Assembly: GCA_002382525.1 (NCBI GenBank)
Contig: DFYA01000224.1
Coordinates: forward strand, 15,729-23,981
DNA length: 8,253 bases
Direction of reading: 5' to 3'
Source of the DNA: Opitutaceae bacterium UBA4094
GTDB taxonomy: Bacteria; Verrucomicrobiota; Verrucomicrobiia; Opitutales; Opitutaceae
Shown: piece by piece, positions 1-5,904 of the stretch
Layout: the number at the start of each line of letters is the position of its first letter
How positions within the stretch are numbered: the first letter of the stretch is position 1
Translations under genes and position numbers: made by a program
The notes under the pieces: model-generated
What the model was told of the DNA's origin: nothing
Database searches by the model: none
The model's input: only the letters and a program-made list of their open reading frames with translations

Positions 1-1044
1 CGCAAAAACGGCTGGCTCATCCCCAACACCGACCACCCGATCGCCTCCGCTTGGAGCCGTTGGACCGGCGTCAAACACTGGGACTCGCGCGAACTCGCCG
101 ACAAATTCCCCGCGTGGTCGTGCCGTGCCCGCGGCTGGCGTTTCAACGCCACCAACCACCTCGTCGGCCTCGGCTGGTGGGCGTGGTTTATCCCGCTCAA
201 GGGCGGCGACGTGAGCATCGGCGTGGTCTTCGACCAGCGCATCGTCGATCTGCCCGCCGGCGAAAACATCGGCGAACGCCTGCGCACGATGCTCCTCGAA
301 CACCCGGTCGCGCGCGAGATTCTCGCCGACGCGCAACCGACGCCGGGCGATGTGCATTTTCGCCGCAACCTCGCCTACCGCTCGTCCATGTTTGCCGGAG
401 ACGGTTTTGTGCTCGTTGGCGACGCCGCCGGGTTTATCGACCCGTTTTATTCGCCCGGCATGGACTGGATCGCCTACACCGCGACCGCCGCCGCTTCTCT
501 GGTGGACGGCTCCGTGCGCGGCAAACCCAAGGCCCCGCGCATCGCCCGCCACAACCAGCACTTCGCCACGAGCTACGAACGTTGGTTCCGCGCCGTGTAT
601 CAGGATAAATACTACTACATCGGCGACCAGGAGCTCATGACGTTGGCGTTCCGCCTCGATTTGGGGCTCTACTACCTCGGCGTGGTTTCACAACCGTTCC
701 GCCGCGGCGCCGAGGCATTGGAGGTTCCCACCTTCGCCGGGCCCTACACCACGCTCCCCTTTCATCTCATTGCGGGCTACAACCGCCGCCTCTCCGCCAT
801 CGCTCGGTCCCGATTGGAACGTGGCACGTGGGGCCGCCGAAATCGCGGGAAGTATGTCCCCTTCCGCAGCTATGAGCTCAATTGGACGCTCCCCTTCCGT
901 TTGCTGCGTGCATTGGGCACCTATCTAAAACTCGAAGCCTTCGAGGGTTGGCGGACGTGGTTTTCCGCCCCCGCCGCACCGGCAAATCAGCTGCGGGAAA
1001 CACGAAAAACAGCCCTCGCCAAAGAGAGCGTCGCGCATTCTTAA
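1..1044 (+). CDS. Flavin-dependent halogenase-like FAD oxidoreductase (5' end outside window)
   Basis: The frame is open from the first base to the TAA at 1042-1044, giving 347 residues, so the true start and the N-terminal GxGxxG FAD-binding region lie upstream. At fragment residues 60-65 (nt 178-195) WAWFIP matches the WxWxIP signature of flavin-dependent halogenases. At residues 140-156 GDAAGFIDPFYSPGMDW is the second FAD-contacting motif of this superfamily. Family members use reduced flavin to halogenate aromatic rings, or act as related FAD reductases/monooxygenases. The catalytic lysine region of true halogenases would be in the missing N-terminal part, so halogenation is not proven. 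The C-terminal half is rich in aromatic residues (for example DKYYYIGDQE) and has no signal peptide or obvious membrane segment. The gene ends 19 bp before the first carrier protein, which suggests it modifies the aryl polyene or its precursor. Confidence is high for the flavoprotein family and moderate for halogenase activity. Confidence 0.85.
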   Translation, partial: RKNGWLIPNTDHPIASAWSRWTGVKHWDSRELADKFPAWSCRARGWRFNATNHLVGLGWWAWFIPLKGGDVSIGVVFDQRIVDLPAGENIGERLRTMLLEHPVAREILADAQPTPGDVHFRRNLAYRSSMFAGDGFVLVGDAAGFIDPFYSPGMDWIAYTATAAASLVDGSVRGKPKAPRIARHNQHFATSYERWFRAVYQDKYYYIGDQELMTLAFRLDLGLYYLGVVSQPFRRGAEALEVPTFAGPYTTLPFHLIAGYNRRLSAIARSRLERGTWGRRNRGKYVPFRSYELNWTLPFRLLRALGTYLKLEAFEGWRTWFSAPAAPANQLRETRKTALAKESVAHS

Positions 1045-1063
1045 TGCGCGTCCGCCGTCTCTC

Positions 1064-1453
1064 ATGGCTCAAGACCACATTCTCACCGTTCCCGCGAAGG
1101 CCAAGACCAGCCCGCTCGCGAAATTCCCTGCCGAGGTGCGTGACGCGCACGCACGTTTCCTCCTCACGCGCGACGCGGATGCACTCGACACCGTCGTGCT
1201 CGCCATCGTCCGCGACCATCAACCGCCCGCCGTTCGCGCCCACACGCCCGCCGTGCCGGCCGACTCCGCCCGATTGATGGAAGACCTCGGCTTTGATTCC
1301 CTGGCCCTGGCCGAAATCGTGTTTTTCATCGAAGATTTGTATCAGGTGTCCGTCTCCAACGACGACCTCATGACCATCCCTACTGTCGGCGCGTTGCGCG
1401 CCTTCGTGCGAAACAAGATCGCCCTAGCGCCCTTGCCCTCGCACGCCAGCTGA
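1064..1453 (+). CDS. Acyl carrier protein with N-terminal extension (ACP 1)
   Basis: The 129-residue protein carries a classical phosphopantetheine attachment site, DLGFDSLALAE, with the modified serine at residue 79. Helix II (about 79-92) and a C-terminal ACP helix region ending in AFVRNKIA follow. It would tether the growing polyene chain in the cytoplasm for the adjacent ketosynthase. Stand-alone ACPs are usually 75-95 residues with the serine near 35-42. Here about 40 extra residues precede the ACP fold. ATG at 1064 follows the previous stop by 19 bp and is the first start available. An in-frame GTG at 1136 would remove 24 residues but also has no ribosome binding site. No Shine-Dalgarno sequence is seen; the start is preceded by CGTCTCTC. 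The gene is 8 bp from the ketosynthase. Aryl-polyene clusters normally encode two ACPs, and this is the first of two here. Confidence 0.9.
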   Translation: MAQDHILTVPAKAKTSPLAKFPAEVRDAHARFLLTRDADALDTVVLAIVRDHQPPAVRAHTPAVPADSARLMEDLGFDSLALAEIVFFIEDLYQVSVSNDDLMTIPTVGALRAFVRNKIALAPLPSHAS

Positions 1454-1461
1454 CGTCTCTC

Positions 1462-2724
1462 GTGTCCCGTTCCGTCCTCATCACCGGTCTCGGTTTCGTC
1501 ACGAGCATCGGCAACGACGCGGCCACCGTTTCCGCCAACCTCCGCGAGGGGCGTCACGGCATGGCGGTCCACCCGCTGTGCGACAACCCCAACATCGCCG
1601 TCAAGGTCGTCGCCCCCGTGCGGGACTTCGCTGTGGATTCACCGAGTTGGCGCGACTGGACGTGGCCCGAGCGCTACGAGTTGCCGCGCGAAACGCTCCG
1701 CAGCCTCGCGCCGCACGGTGTCTATGCCTTTTGCGCGTTTGAGCAGGCGCTCGCCGACGCCGGTCTCATCAGGGCCGATCTGGGCGACGGCGCCACCGGG
1801 TTGTTCTGCGCGTCCGCCGGTTCAGCGCTGATGCTGCATCACAACCTCGCCCAAGCGCACGCCAATCAGTTCGAGCGCGGCAATCCCATGGGGGTCGTCT
1901 CCTCCATCGCCGGCACGCTCAACTTCAACCTCGCCGCCCACTACGGGATTACGGGCGCGGTCGCCGGGTTCGTCTCCGCGTGCGCGTCGTCCAGCCACGC
2001 GGTCGGCTACGCGGTGGACGAGATTCGCCTCGGTCGTCAGGAGCGCATGATCATCGTCGGCGCCGAGGAACTGAACGCCGACACGCTTCTGCCGTTTGCG
2101 CCCATGCGCGCGTTGTCCGTCAACCCCGACCCGGCCTCCGCCTCGCGTCCGTTCGACTCCGCCCGCGACGGTTTTGTCGGCACCGGCGGCTCCGTCGTGC
2201 TCATCCTTGAAGAGGCCTCGCTCGCCCGCCGTCGCGGCGCCGCCGCCTACGCCGAGATCGTTGGCTGGGGCCAGGCGTCCGACGGGCACAGTGTCGCCAC
2301 CTCGCATCCCGATGGCGCAGGGTTGCGCAACGCTATGCAACGCGCCCTCCGCGACGCCGGCGTCTCGCCCGCGCAAATCGACTACGTCAACGCCCATGCG
2401 ACTTCGACTCCGATCGGCGACCGCGCCGAGGCCGTCGCGCTGAGGTCCGTGTTCACCGAAGCCGGCGCCCGTCCCGTCGTCAGTAGCACCAAGGGCCTCA
2501 CCGGTCACGGTTTGTCCATGGCTGGCGCGATGGAGGCCGCATTCTGCGCCCTCGCCCTGCGCGAAGGCTGGATGCCCGGCAATCCGCACCTCGTTCACGC
2601 GGATAACTCATGCGACGGCCTGAACCTTCCGCGAGAAACGTTGTCCGTCGCTCCCTCGCTTGTGCTCAACAACAGCAGTGGTTTCGGCGGCAGCAACGTC
2701 TGCCACGTTCTCCGCCGCGCGTGA
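1462..2724 (+). CDS. Beta-ketoacyl-ACP synthase, FabF/KAS II type
   Basis: This is a complete 420-residue condensing enzyme of normal KAS II length. It catalyses decarboxylative Claisen condensation of malonyl-ACP onto an acyl or aryl-primed chain. All catalytic residues are visible: Cys174 in SACASSSHA, His312 in NAHATSTPIGD, Lys344 and His349 in STKGLTGHG, and the C-terminal glycine-rich loop GFGGSN at 407-412. The HATSTPIGD motif differs slightly from the usual HGTSTPTGD but keeps the histidine and the TSTP turn. GTG at 1462 is chosen because the protein then begins directly with the conserved first strand (SVLITGLGFVTSIG). There is no Shine-Dalgarno sequence; CGTCTCTC lies just 5' of it, as before ACP 1. 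In aryl-polyene systems a ketosynthase of this type pairs with a ketosynthase-like partner that sets chain length. The candidates for that partner here are the two proteins at 3184-4957. Confidence 0.95.
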   Translation: MSRSVLITGLGFVTSIGNDAATVSANLREGRHGMAVHPLCDNPNIAVKVVAPVRDFAVDSPSWRDWTWPERYELPRETLRSLAPHGVYAFCAFEQALADAGLIRADLGDGATGLFCASAGSALMLHHNLAQAHANQFERGNPMGVVSSIAGTLNFNLAAHYGITGAVAGFVSACASSSHAVGYAVDEIRLGRQERMIIVGAEELNADTLLPFAPMRALSVNPDPASASRPFDSARDGFVGTGGSVVLILEEASLARRRGAAAYAEIVGWGQASDGHSVATSHPDGAGLRNAMQRALRDAGVSPAQIDYVNAHATSTPIGDRAEAVALRSVFTEAGARPVVSSTKGLTGHGLSMAGAMEAAFCALALREGWMPGNPHLVHADNSCDGLNLPRETLSVAPSLVLNNSSGFGGSNVCHVLRRA

Positions 2725-2773
2725 CCAGCAGGCTTGCTCCCCTCCCACACTCATCCTGTTATCCCAACCCTTC

Positions 2774-3049
2774 ATGCCCGACCCTCTTCTATTCCAGCTC
2801 AAGACCCTCGTCGTCGAAACCCTGCGCCTCGAAGACATCACGCCCGCCGACATCCCCGATGATGAACCGCTCATTGGCGGAGGCCTCAGTCTCGATTCCA
2901 TCGACGCGCTCGAGCTCGTCGTGCGCTTGGAGAAGGAATACGGCATCAAGATCAGCAGCAGCGAAGAATCCCGCACCGCGCTCGCCAGCATCGGCTCCCT
3001 CGCCGCCTACATCCGCGAACACGCCGCCGCCGACCGCCTGCCGGCCTGA
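2774..3049 (+). CDS. Acyl carrier protein (ACP 2)
   Basis: This 91-residue protein has ordinary ACP length. The phosphopantetheine serine is Ser42 in GLSLDSIDALELVV, and the following helix is acidic and amphipathic (LEKEYGIKI), ending with YIREHAAA. The ATG at 2774 is preferred. The same frame is open back to an ATG at 2660, but that would overlap the ketosynthase gene by 65 bp and add 38 residues without ACP character. The MPDPLLFQLKTLVVETL start gives a standard ACP helix I. The gene lies 49 bp after the ketosynthase and is the last gene before the large hairpin at 3071-3163. It is probably the second chain-carrying ACP of the pathway. DSI instead of DSL at the attachment site is common in stand-alone ACPs of type II systems. 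Confidence 0.92.
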   Translation: MPDPLLFQLKTLVVETLRLEDITPADIPDDEPLIGGGLSLDSIDALELVVRLEKEYGIKISSSEESRTALASIGSLAAYIREHAAADRLPA

Positions 3050-3070
3050 TTCGTCCGCTCGTTCTCCGAC

Positions 3071-3163
3071 TTTAGATCGTTCTCGTTCTCTTACTCGTTC
3101 TCGTTCTCCGGTCTTTTCAACGGACGAGAACGAGAACGAGTAAGAGAACGAGAACGATTTAAG
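3071..3163. repeat. Long hexamer-built inverted repeat (33-bp perfect arms)
   Basis: The arms at 3076-3108 and 3126-3158 are exact reverse complements over 33 bp. The left arm ends in five 6-bp units from 3079 (GTTCTC, GTTCTC, TTACTC, GTTCTC, GTTCTC). The right arm carries the complementary GAGAAC/GAGTAA units. Outward pairing continues for five more pairs with two G-U wobbles (3071-3075 with 3159-3163). Inward, CG at 3109-3110 can pair with CG at 3121-3122, leaving a loop of GTCTTTTCAA at 3111-3120. An 11-nt direct copy of the arm, CTCGTTCTCCG, lies at 3058-3068 and 3100-3110. No U-run follows, so a classic intrinsic terminator is unlikely. RNA from this gap would fold into a very stable stem. 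It may be a REP- or MITE-like repeat, an mRNA processing or stability element, or a partial attenuator. Confidence 0.9.
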
Positions 3164-3183
3164 AACGACCACGAACCGTCCCC

Positions 3184-4293
3184 ATGAGCGTCCCTTCCAC
3201 GTCGATTCATCTTTCCGCCTGCGGCGCGCTCACCGCGTTTGGCGACGAATCCACCACGCTCGCCGCCCTGCTCGACGGTCGTCGCGCCCTTGCCCCCGTT
3301 CCCGTGCTCGGTGCCGACGGCGGCGACCCGGTTCCCATGGCGCTCTGCGCCGGACGTTCGTTCGACGAAACCGCGCCCCCCGGCTGGCTCGCGCCGCTTC
3401 GAGCGCTCACCGACCGCATCCCCGGTGAGGGCTGGGGTTCGCCGCGACGGCCGGTGTTCGTCACGAGCAGCAACTTTGGCGTCGGGAGCCTCCACGCCTT
3501 TCGCCGCACCGGAGACGCCGCGCACCTCGCCTACGGCACGCCCCATCGGTGCGTGGACTGGCTCGCCGAAACCCTCGGCTGGGGGCCCAACGTCACCACG
3601 TTCTCCCATGCGTGTGTCTCGGCTCACCTGGGCCTCGAACAAGCCTCGCGCGTCCTCGCCGCCAACCTCGCCGACGAAGCCCTGGTGTTCTCGTTCGACT
3701 TCCTGAGTCCGTTCGTCGCCGGCGGATTTCACGCGCTCAAAATTCTCAACGCCGACCTGCCCACGCCTTATCAGGATCGTGAAACCGGCTCCATCGGACT
3801 TGGCGACGGCGCCGCGTTTGCCGTTCTCACGCGTGATCGTGGCGACATGAAATTCGTCGCCCAAAGTCTGCACAACGAGATGCACCACTTCACGGCCAAC
3901 CAGGCCGACGGAAGCGGTTTTTCCGCGTGTCTCGCGCCCCTGCTCCCGTTCACCGCCGGACGTCGCTTTTGGCTCAAGGGCCATGGCACCGGCACACTCG
4001 AAGCCGGGCGCCTCGAAGCCGGCGTGCTTGCCCGCCATTTCCCTGGTTTCCCGCTCGTTTCGTGGAAAGGCGCCCTCGGCCACACGCTCGGTAGCTGCGG
4101 GCTCGTCGAACTCACAATCGCCGCCACAGCGATTCGCCACGGACGCGCCCCCGGCACCGTTGGCAGCAGCGGGCCCACGTTCACGCCCGAAGTCGTGCTC
4201 TCGCCGTTCGAGATCGGCGCGTTCGACAGCGTTCTCTGCACCAGCAACGCCTTCGGTGGCGCCCACGCCGCCCTCCTTCTCAGTCATGCTTGA
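3184..4293 (+). CDS. Short beta-ketoacyl synthase, second KS of the cluster
   Basis: At 369 residues this is a diverged and compact member of the ketosynthase family, about 40-50 residues shorter than typical KAS II. It keeps residues matching the catalytic set: Cys144 in FSHACVSAHLG, His267 in LKGHGTGT, and Lys295 and His300 in SWKGALGHTLG. The C-terminal loop is NAFGGAHA (355-362). The usual GEGAG element appears as GDGAAF (207-212). The retained cysteine argues for a condensing or priming enzyme rather than a simple inactive chain-length factor, although aryl-polyene clusters do carry a CLF-type partner at this kind of position. The ATG at 3184 begins just after the hairpin gap and has no Shine-Dalgarno sequence. 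The 3' end overlaps the next gene by 8 bp (ATGCTTGA), indicating translational coupling with another ketosynthase-fold protein. Confidence 0.88.
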   Translation: MSVPSTSIHLSACGALTAFGDESTTLAALLDGRRALAPVPVLGADGGDPVPMALCAGRSFDETAPPGWLAPLRALTDRIPGEGWGSPRRPVFVTSSNFGVGSLHAFRRTGDAAHLAYGTPHRCVDWLAETLGWGPNVTTFSHACVSAHLGLEQASRVLAANLADEALVFSFDFLSPFVAGGFHALKILNADLPTPYQDRETGSIGLGDGAAFAVLTRDRGDMKFVAQSLHNEMHHFTANQADGSGFSACLAPLLPFTAGRRFWLKGHGTGTLEAGRLEAGVLARHFPGFPLVSWKGALGHTLGSCGLVELTIAATAIRHGRAPGTVGSSGPTFTPEVVLSPFEIGAFDSVLCTSNAFGGAHAALLLSHA

Positions 4294-4957
4294 ACGCTGG
4301 ATCACCGCCCTGCACACCGAGGACCCCGCTCTCGAAGAACCCGCCGCCACCCGCGACCGGTTTAAGAGCCGTTTCCCGCGCAACGCCACACGGCGCATGA
4401 CCCAACTCGGCCTGCTAGTCGGCTCCGCGCTCGAACCGCTCAAGCTCACCGAAACCGACACGCTCGTTTACGCCTCCGCGTTTGCCGAAACGCGCGCCAT
4501 CGAGGGTTACCTAGACAGTTTTCCGAGCGCGAGCCCCACGCTGTTTCAAACCTCCATCCACCCAAGCGCCGTGCAACAGGCGCTGATCGTCCACCAACAG
4601 CCTGTGCGCGAGTTCTTCCCTCTCACCGGCGGCGCCCACTTGCCCGCGCAGGCGATCGAGGTCGCCCTGCTCGCCTCCGGCGCCGGCTCGCGCCGCGTGA
4701 TCCTCTGCGGCGGCGAAGAACGCGGCACCTGGCTCCTCGAAAACAACTCCGCCAGCGACCGCGCGTTTGCCTTTGCTCTCGCGCTGTCCACATCGCCCGA
4801 CGGCGCGATCGGCCGCCTTACGCTGGATCACGCCTCCGACGCCGACGCGGCGTGCGTGCGGTTTTTATTGGCCGACCTCTTCGACGTGCTTCACGCGCGC
4901 CGTCCGTTTGACGGGCTCATCGCGCCTTCACGCCGATTGACACTCTCGTGGTCATGA
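4286..4957 (+). CDS. Ketosynthase-like protein without catalytic residues (Ketoacyl-synt_2 type)
   Basis: This 223-residue protein resembles the 'beta-ketoacyl synthase, N-terminal-like' family (Pfam Ketoacyl-synt_2), which occurs in aryl-polyene and related clusters. Supporting segments are LVYASAFAETRAIEGYLDSF (61-80), SPTLFQTSIHPSAVQQALI (83-101) and VILCGGEER (138-146), which resemble the mid part of a KS N-terminal half. No Cys-His-His set is present. The catalytic cysteine position seems to be occupied by a TGGAH-type stretch (114-118). It could be a structural or chain-length partner of one of the two ketosynthases. The ATG at 4286 overlaps the preceding stop by 8 bp. An in-frame extension back to 3983 lies wholly inside the KS gene and is rejected. 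The 3' end overlaps the acyltransferase start as ATGA. The family call is from recalled motif patterns, and its exact biochemical role is unknown. Confidence 0.75.
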   Translation: MLERWITALHTEDPALEEPAATRDRFKSRFPRNATRRMTQLGLLVGSALEPLKLTETDTLVYASAFAETRAIEGYLDSFPSASPTLFQTSIHPSAVQQALIVHQQPVREFFPLTGGAHLPAQAIEVALLASGAGSRRVILCGGEERGTWLLENNSASDRAFAFALALSTSPDGAIGRLTLDHASDADAACVRFLLADLFDVLHARRPFDGLIAPSRRLTLSWS

Positions 4958-5904
4958 ACGCGCCCGTGCTTCCCGTGCCCGCCGCTTCCGTCAACGCGCC
5001 TCCCTCTCCCGCGCGGCGACCGCGCAACCCCGGCCCGAGTTGGGGTTTCGGTTTTTTGCAGTTCTTGGACCGCGTGCTGCCCGAATGCATCTATCGTCCG
5101 CTGCGCGCCGCTGGCACGTTTGTCGCGATGCTCGGCATGCACCCGCAGCGCCGTCACTCGCGCGCCTATCTGCGCGTTGTCCTCAAGCGTGAACCGACGC
5201 TCCGCGAAATCTTCCAGCACTTCTTCGTCTTCGAGGAGATGCTCATTCTCAAGTTGCGCATCGCCATCGGCCGCCCGCACCACGGCCGGCTCGCGCCGGG
5301 CTCCGACGACTTCCGGCACATCACCGACACCAACGAGACGGCGCTTCTCGGCACGTTCCACTTCGGGCATTCGGATCTCACCGGGTTTCTATTCGGCGGA
5401 CAAGAGAAGCGCCGCGTCTCGCTCATCCGCCAGCGCGTGGAGAACTCCGACGACACCGACGATCTCGCCCAACGCTACGCCGGCTGGGTCTCGTTCATCT
5501 GGGTCAACGCCGGCGAGAACCCGCTTTTCGCCATCAAAGAAGCCATCGCCTCCGGCAGCTCCGTGGCGCTCACCTGCGACCGCATCGAGTTCAGCGCGCG
5601 CGGCGAACCGTTTCAGTTTCTCGGCGCGCGTCGTCTGCTTCCGTTCACGATCTACCACCTCGCGATCATTTTCCAAAAACCCGTGCTCCTCAGCGTGGGT
5701 GTTCCCGGCAAGCCCGGCGAAACCATCGTGCACAGTTCTCCCGCCTGGCGCGCCGACCCCACCCTCAGCCGCGACGAAAATCTCGCGAGTGCGCGGGCGC
5801 ATTTTCAAGCGTTTCTCCACCTCATGGAAGACCTCCTGCGCATCAACCCGTATTGGTGGTTCAACTTCCTTGAACTCAACCCCGAGGTGCCCGACGCATG
5901 TTGA
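4954..5904 (+). CDS. LpxL/HtrB-like lipid acyltransferase
   Basis: This 316-residue protein resembles the lipid A biosynthesis lauroyl/myristoyl acyltransferase family, which transfers an acyl chain from acyl-ACP to a glycolipid at the inner membrane. The HX4D catalytic signature is HFGHSD (His136, Asp141). Further family-like elements are TCDRIEF (207-213), FQFLGARRLLPFTIYHLAIIF (220-240) and the C-terminal PYWWFNF (299-305), equivalent to the YxWF end motif of LpxL. The N-terminal 30 residues are proline/alanine-rich. ATG at 4954 is chosen because it forms an ATGA overlap with the previous gene; a GTG two codons upstream is less likely. The end overlaps the next ATG by 7 bp. Such acyltransferases are regular members of aryl-polyene clusters, where they probably attach the polyene or a fatty acyl chain to the lipid/sugar anchor. 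The acceptor cannot be read from sequence. Confidence 0.88.
   Translation: MNAPVLPVPAASVNAPPSPARRPRNPGPSWGFGFLQFLDRVLPECIYRPLRAAGTFVAMLGMHPQRRHSRAYLRVVLKREPTLREIFQHFFVFEEMLILKLRIAIGRPHHGRLAPGSDDFRHITDTNETALLGTFHFGHSDLTGFLFGGQEKRRVSLIRQRVENSDDTDDLAQRYAGWVSFIWVNAGENPLFAIKEAIASGSSVALTCDRIEFSARGEPFQFLGARRLLPFTIYHLAIIFQKPVLLSVGVPGKPGETIVHSSPAWRADPTLSRDENLASARAHFQAFLHLMEDLLRINPYWWFNFLELNPEVPDAC
5884..5889 (+). promoter_or_regulatory. Shine-Dalgarno-like GAGGTG before the PlsC-like gene
   Basis: GAGGTG lies 8 nt upstream of the ATG at 5898, inside the 3' end of the LpxL-like gene. It is the only start in the window with a recognisable Shine-Dalgarno-like sequence at good spacing. It supports ATG 5898 and suggests partly independent initiation despite the 7-bp overlap. 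Confidence 0.45.

Noticed and set aside
1822..2598. 258-codon minus-strand frame opposite the first ketosynthase
   Set aside because: It mirrors the KS coding sequence and has Gly/Ala/Arg-rich composition without recognisable motifs.
2660..2773. Upstream in-frame start for ACP 2
   Set aside because: It would overlap the KS gene by 65 bp and add 38 residues unlike any ACP. ATG 2774 gives a normal ACP.
3071..3163. Intrinsic (rho-independent) terminator
   Set aside because: The stem is long and strong, but no run of T follows (GATTTAAGAACGACC), and the downstream genes belong to the same pathway without an obvious promoter.
3050..3183. CRISPR array or short coding gene in the repeat-rich gap
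   Set aside because: The repeats are 6-bp units without spacers. The Arg-Ser / Glu-Asn frames arise only from the hexamer period on both strands.
3983..4285. In-frame N-terminal extension of the half-size ketosynthase-like protein
   Set aside because: It falls within the 3' part of the KS gene, with out-of-frame composition. ATG 4286 overlaps the KS stop in the usual way.
3091..4461. Long open frame of about 456 codons on the minus strand
   Set aside because: It runs antisense to the catalytic-residue-bearing KS and into the hairpin. Its composition is low-complexity Arg/Gly/Glu, typical of the complementary frame of high-GC genes, and no family motif is seen.
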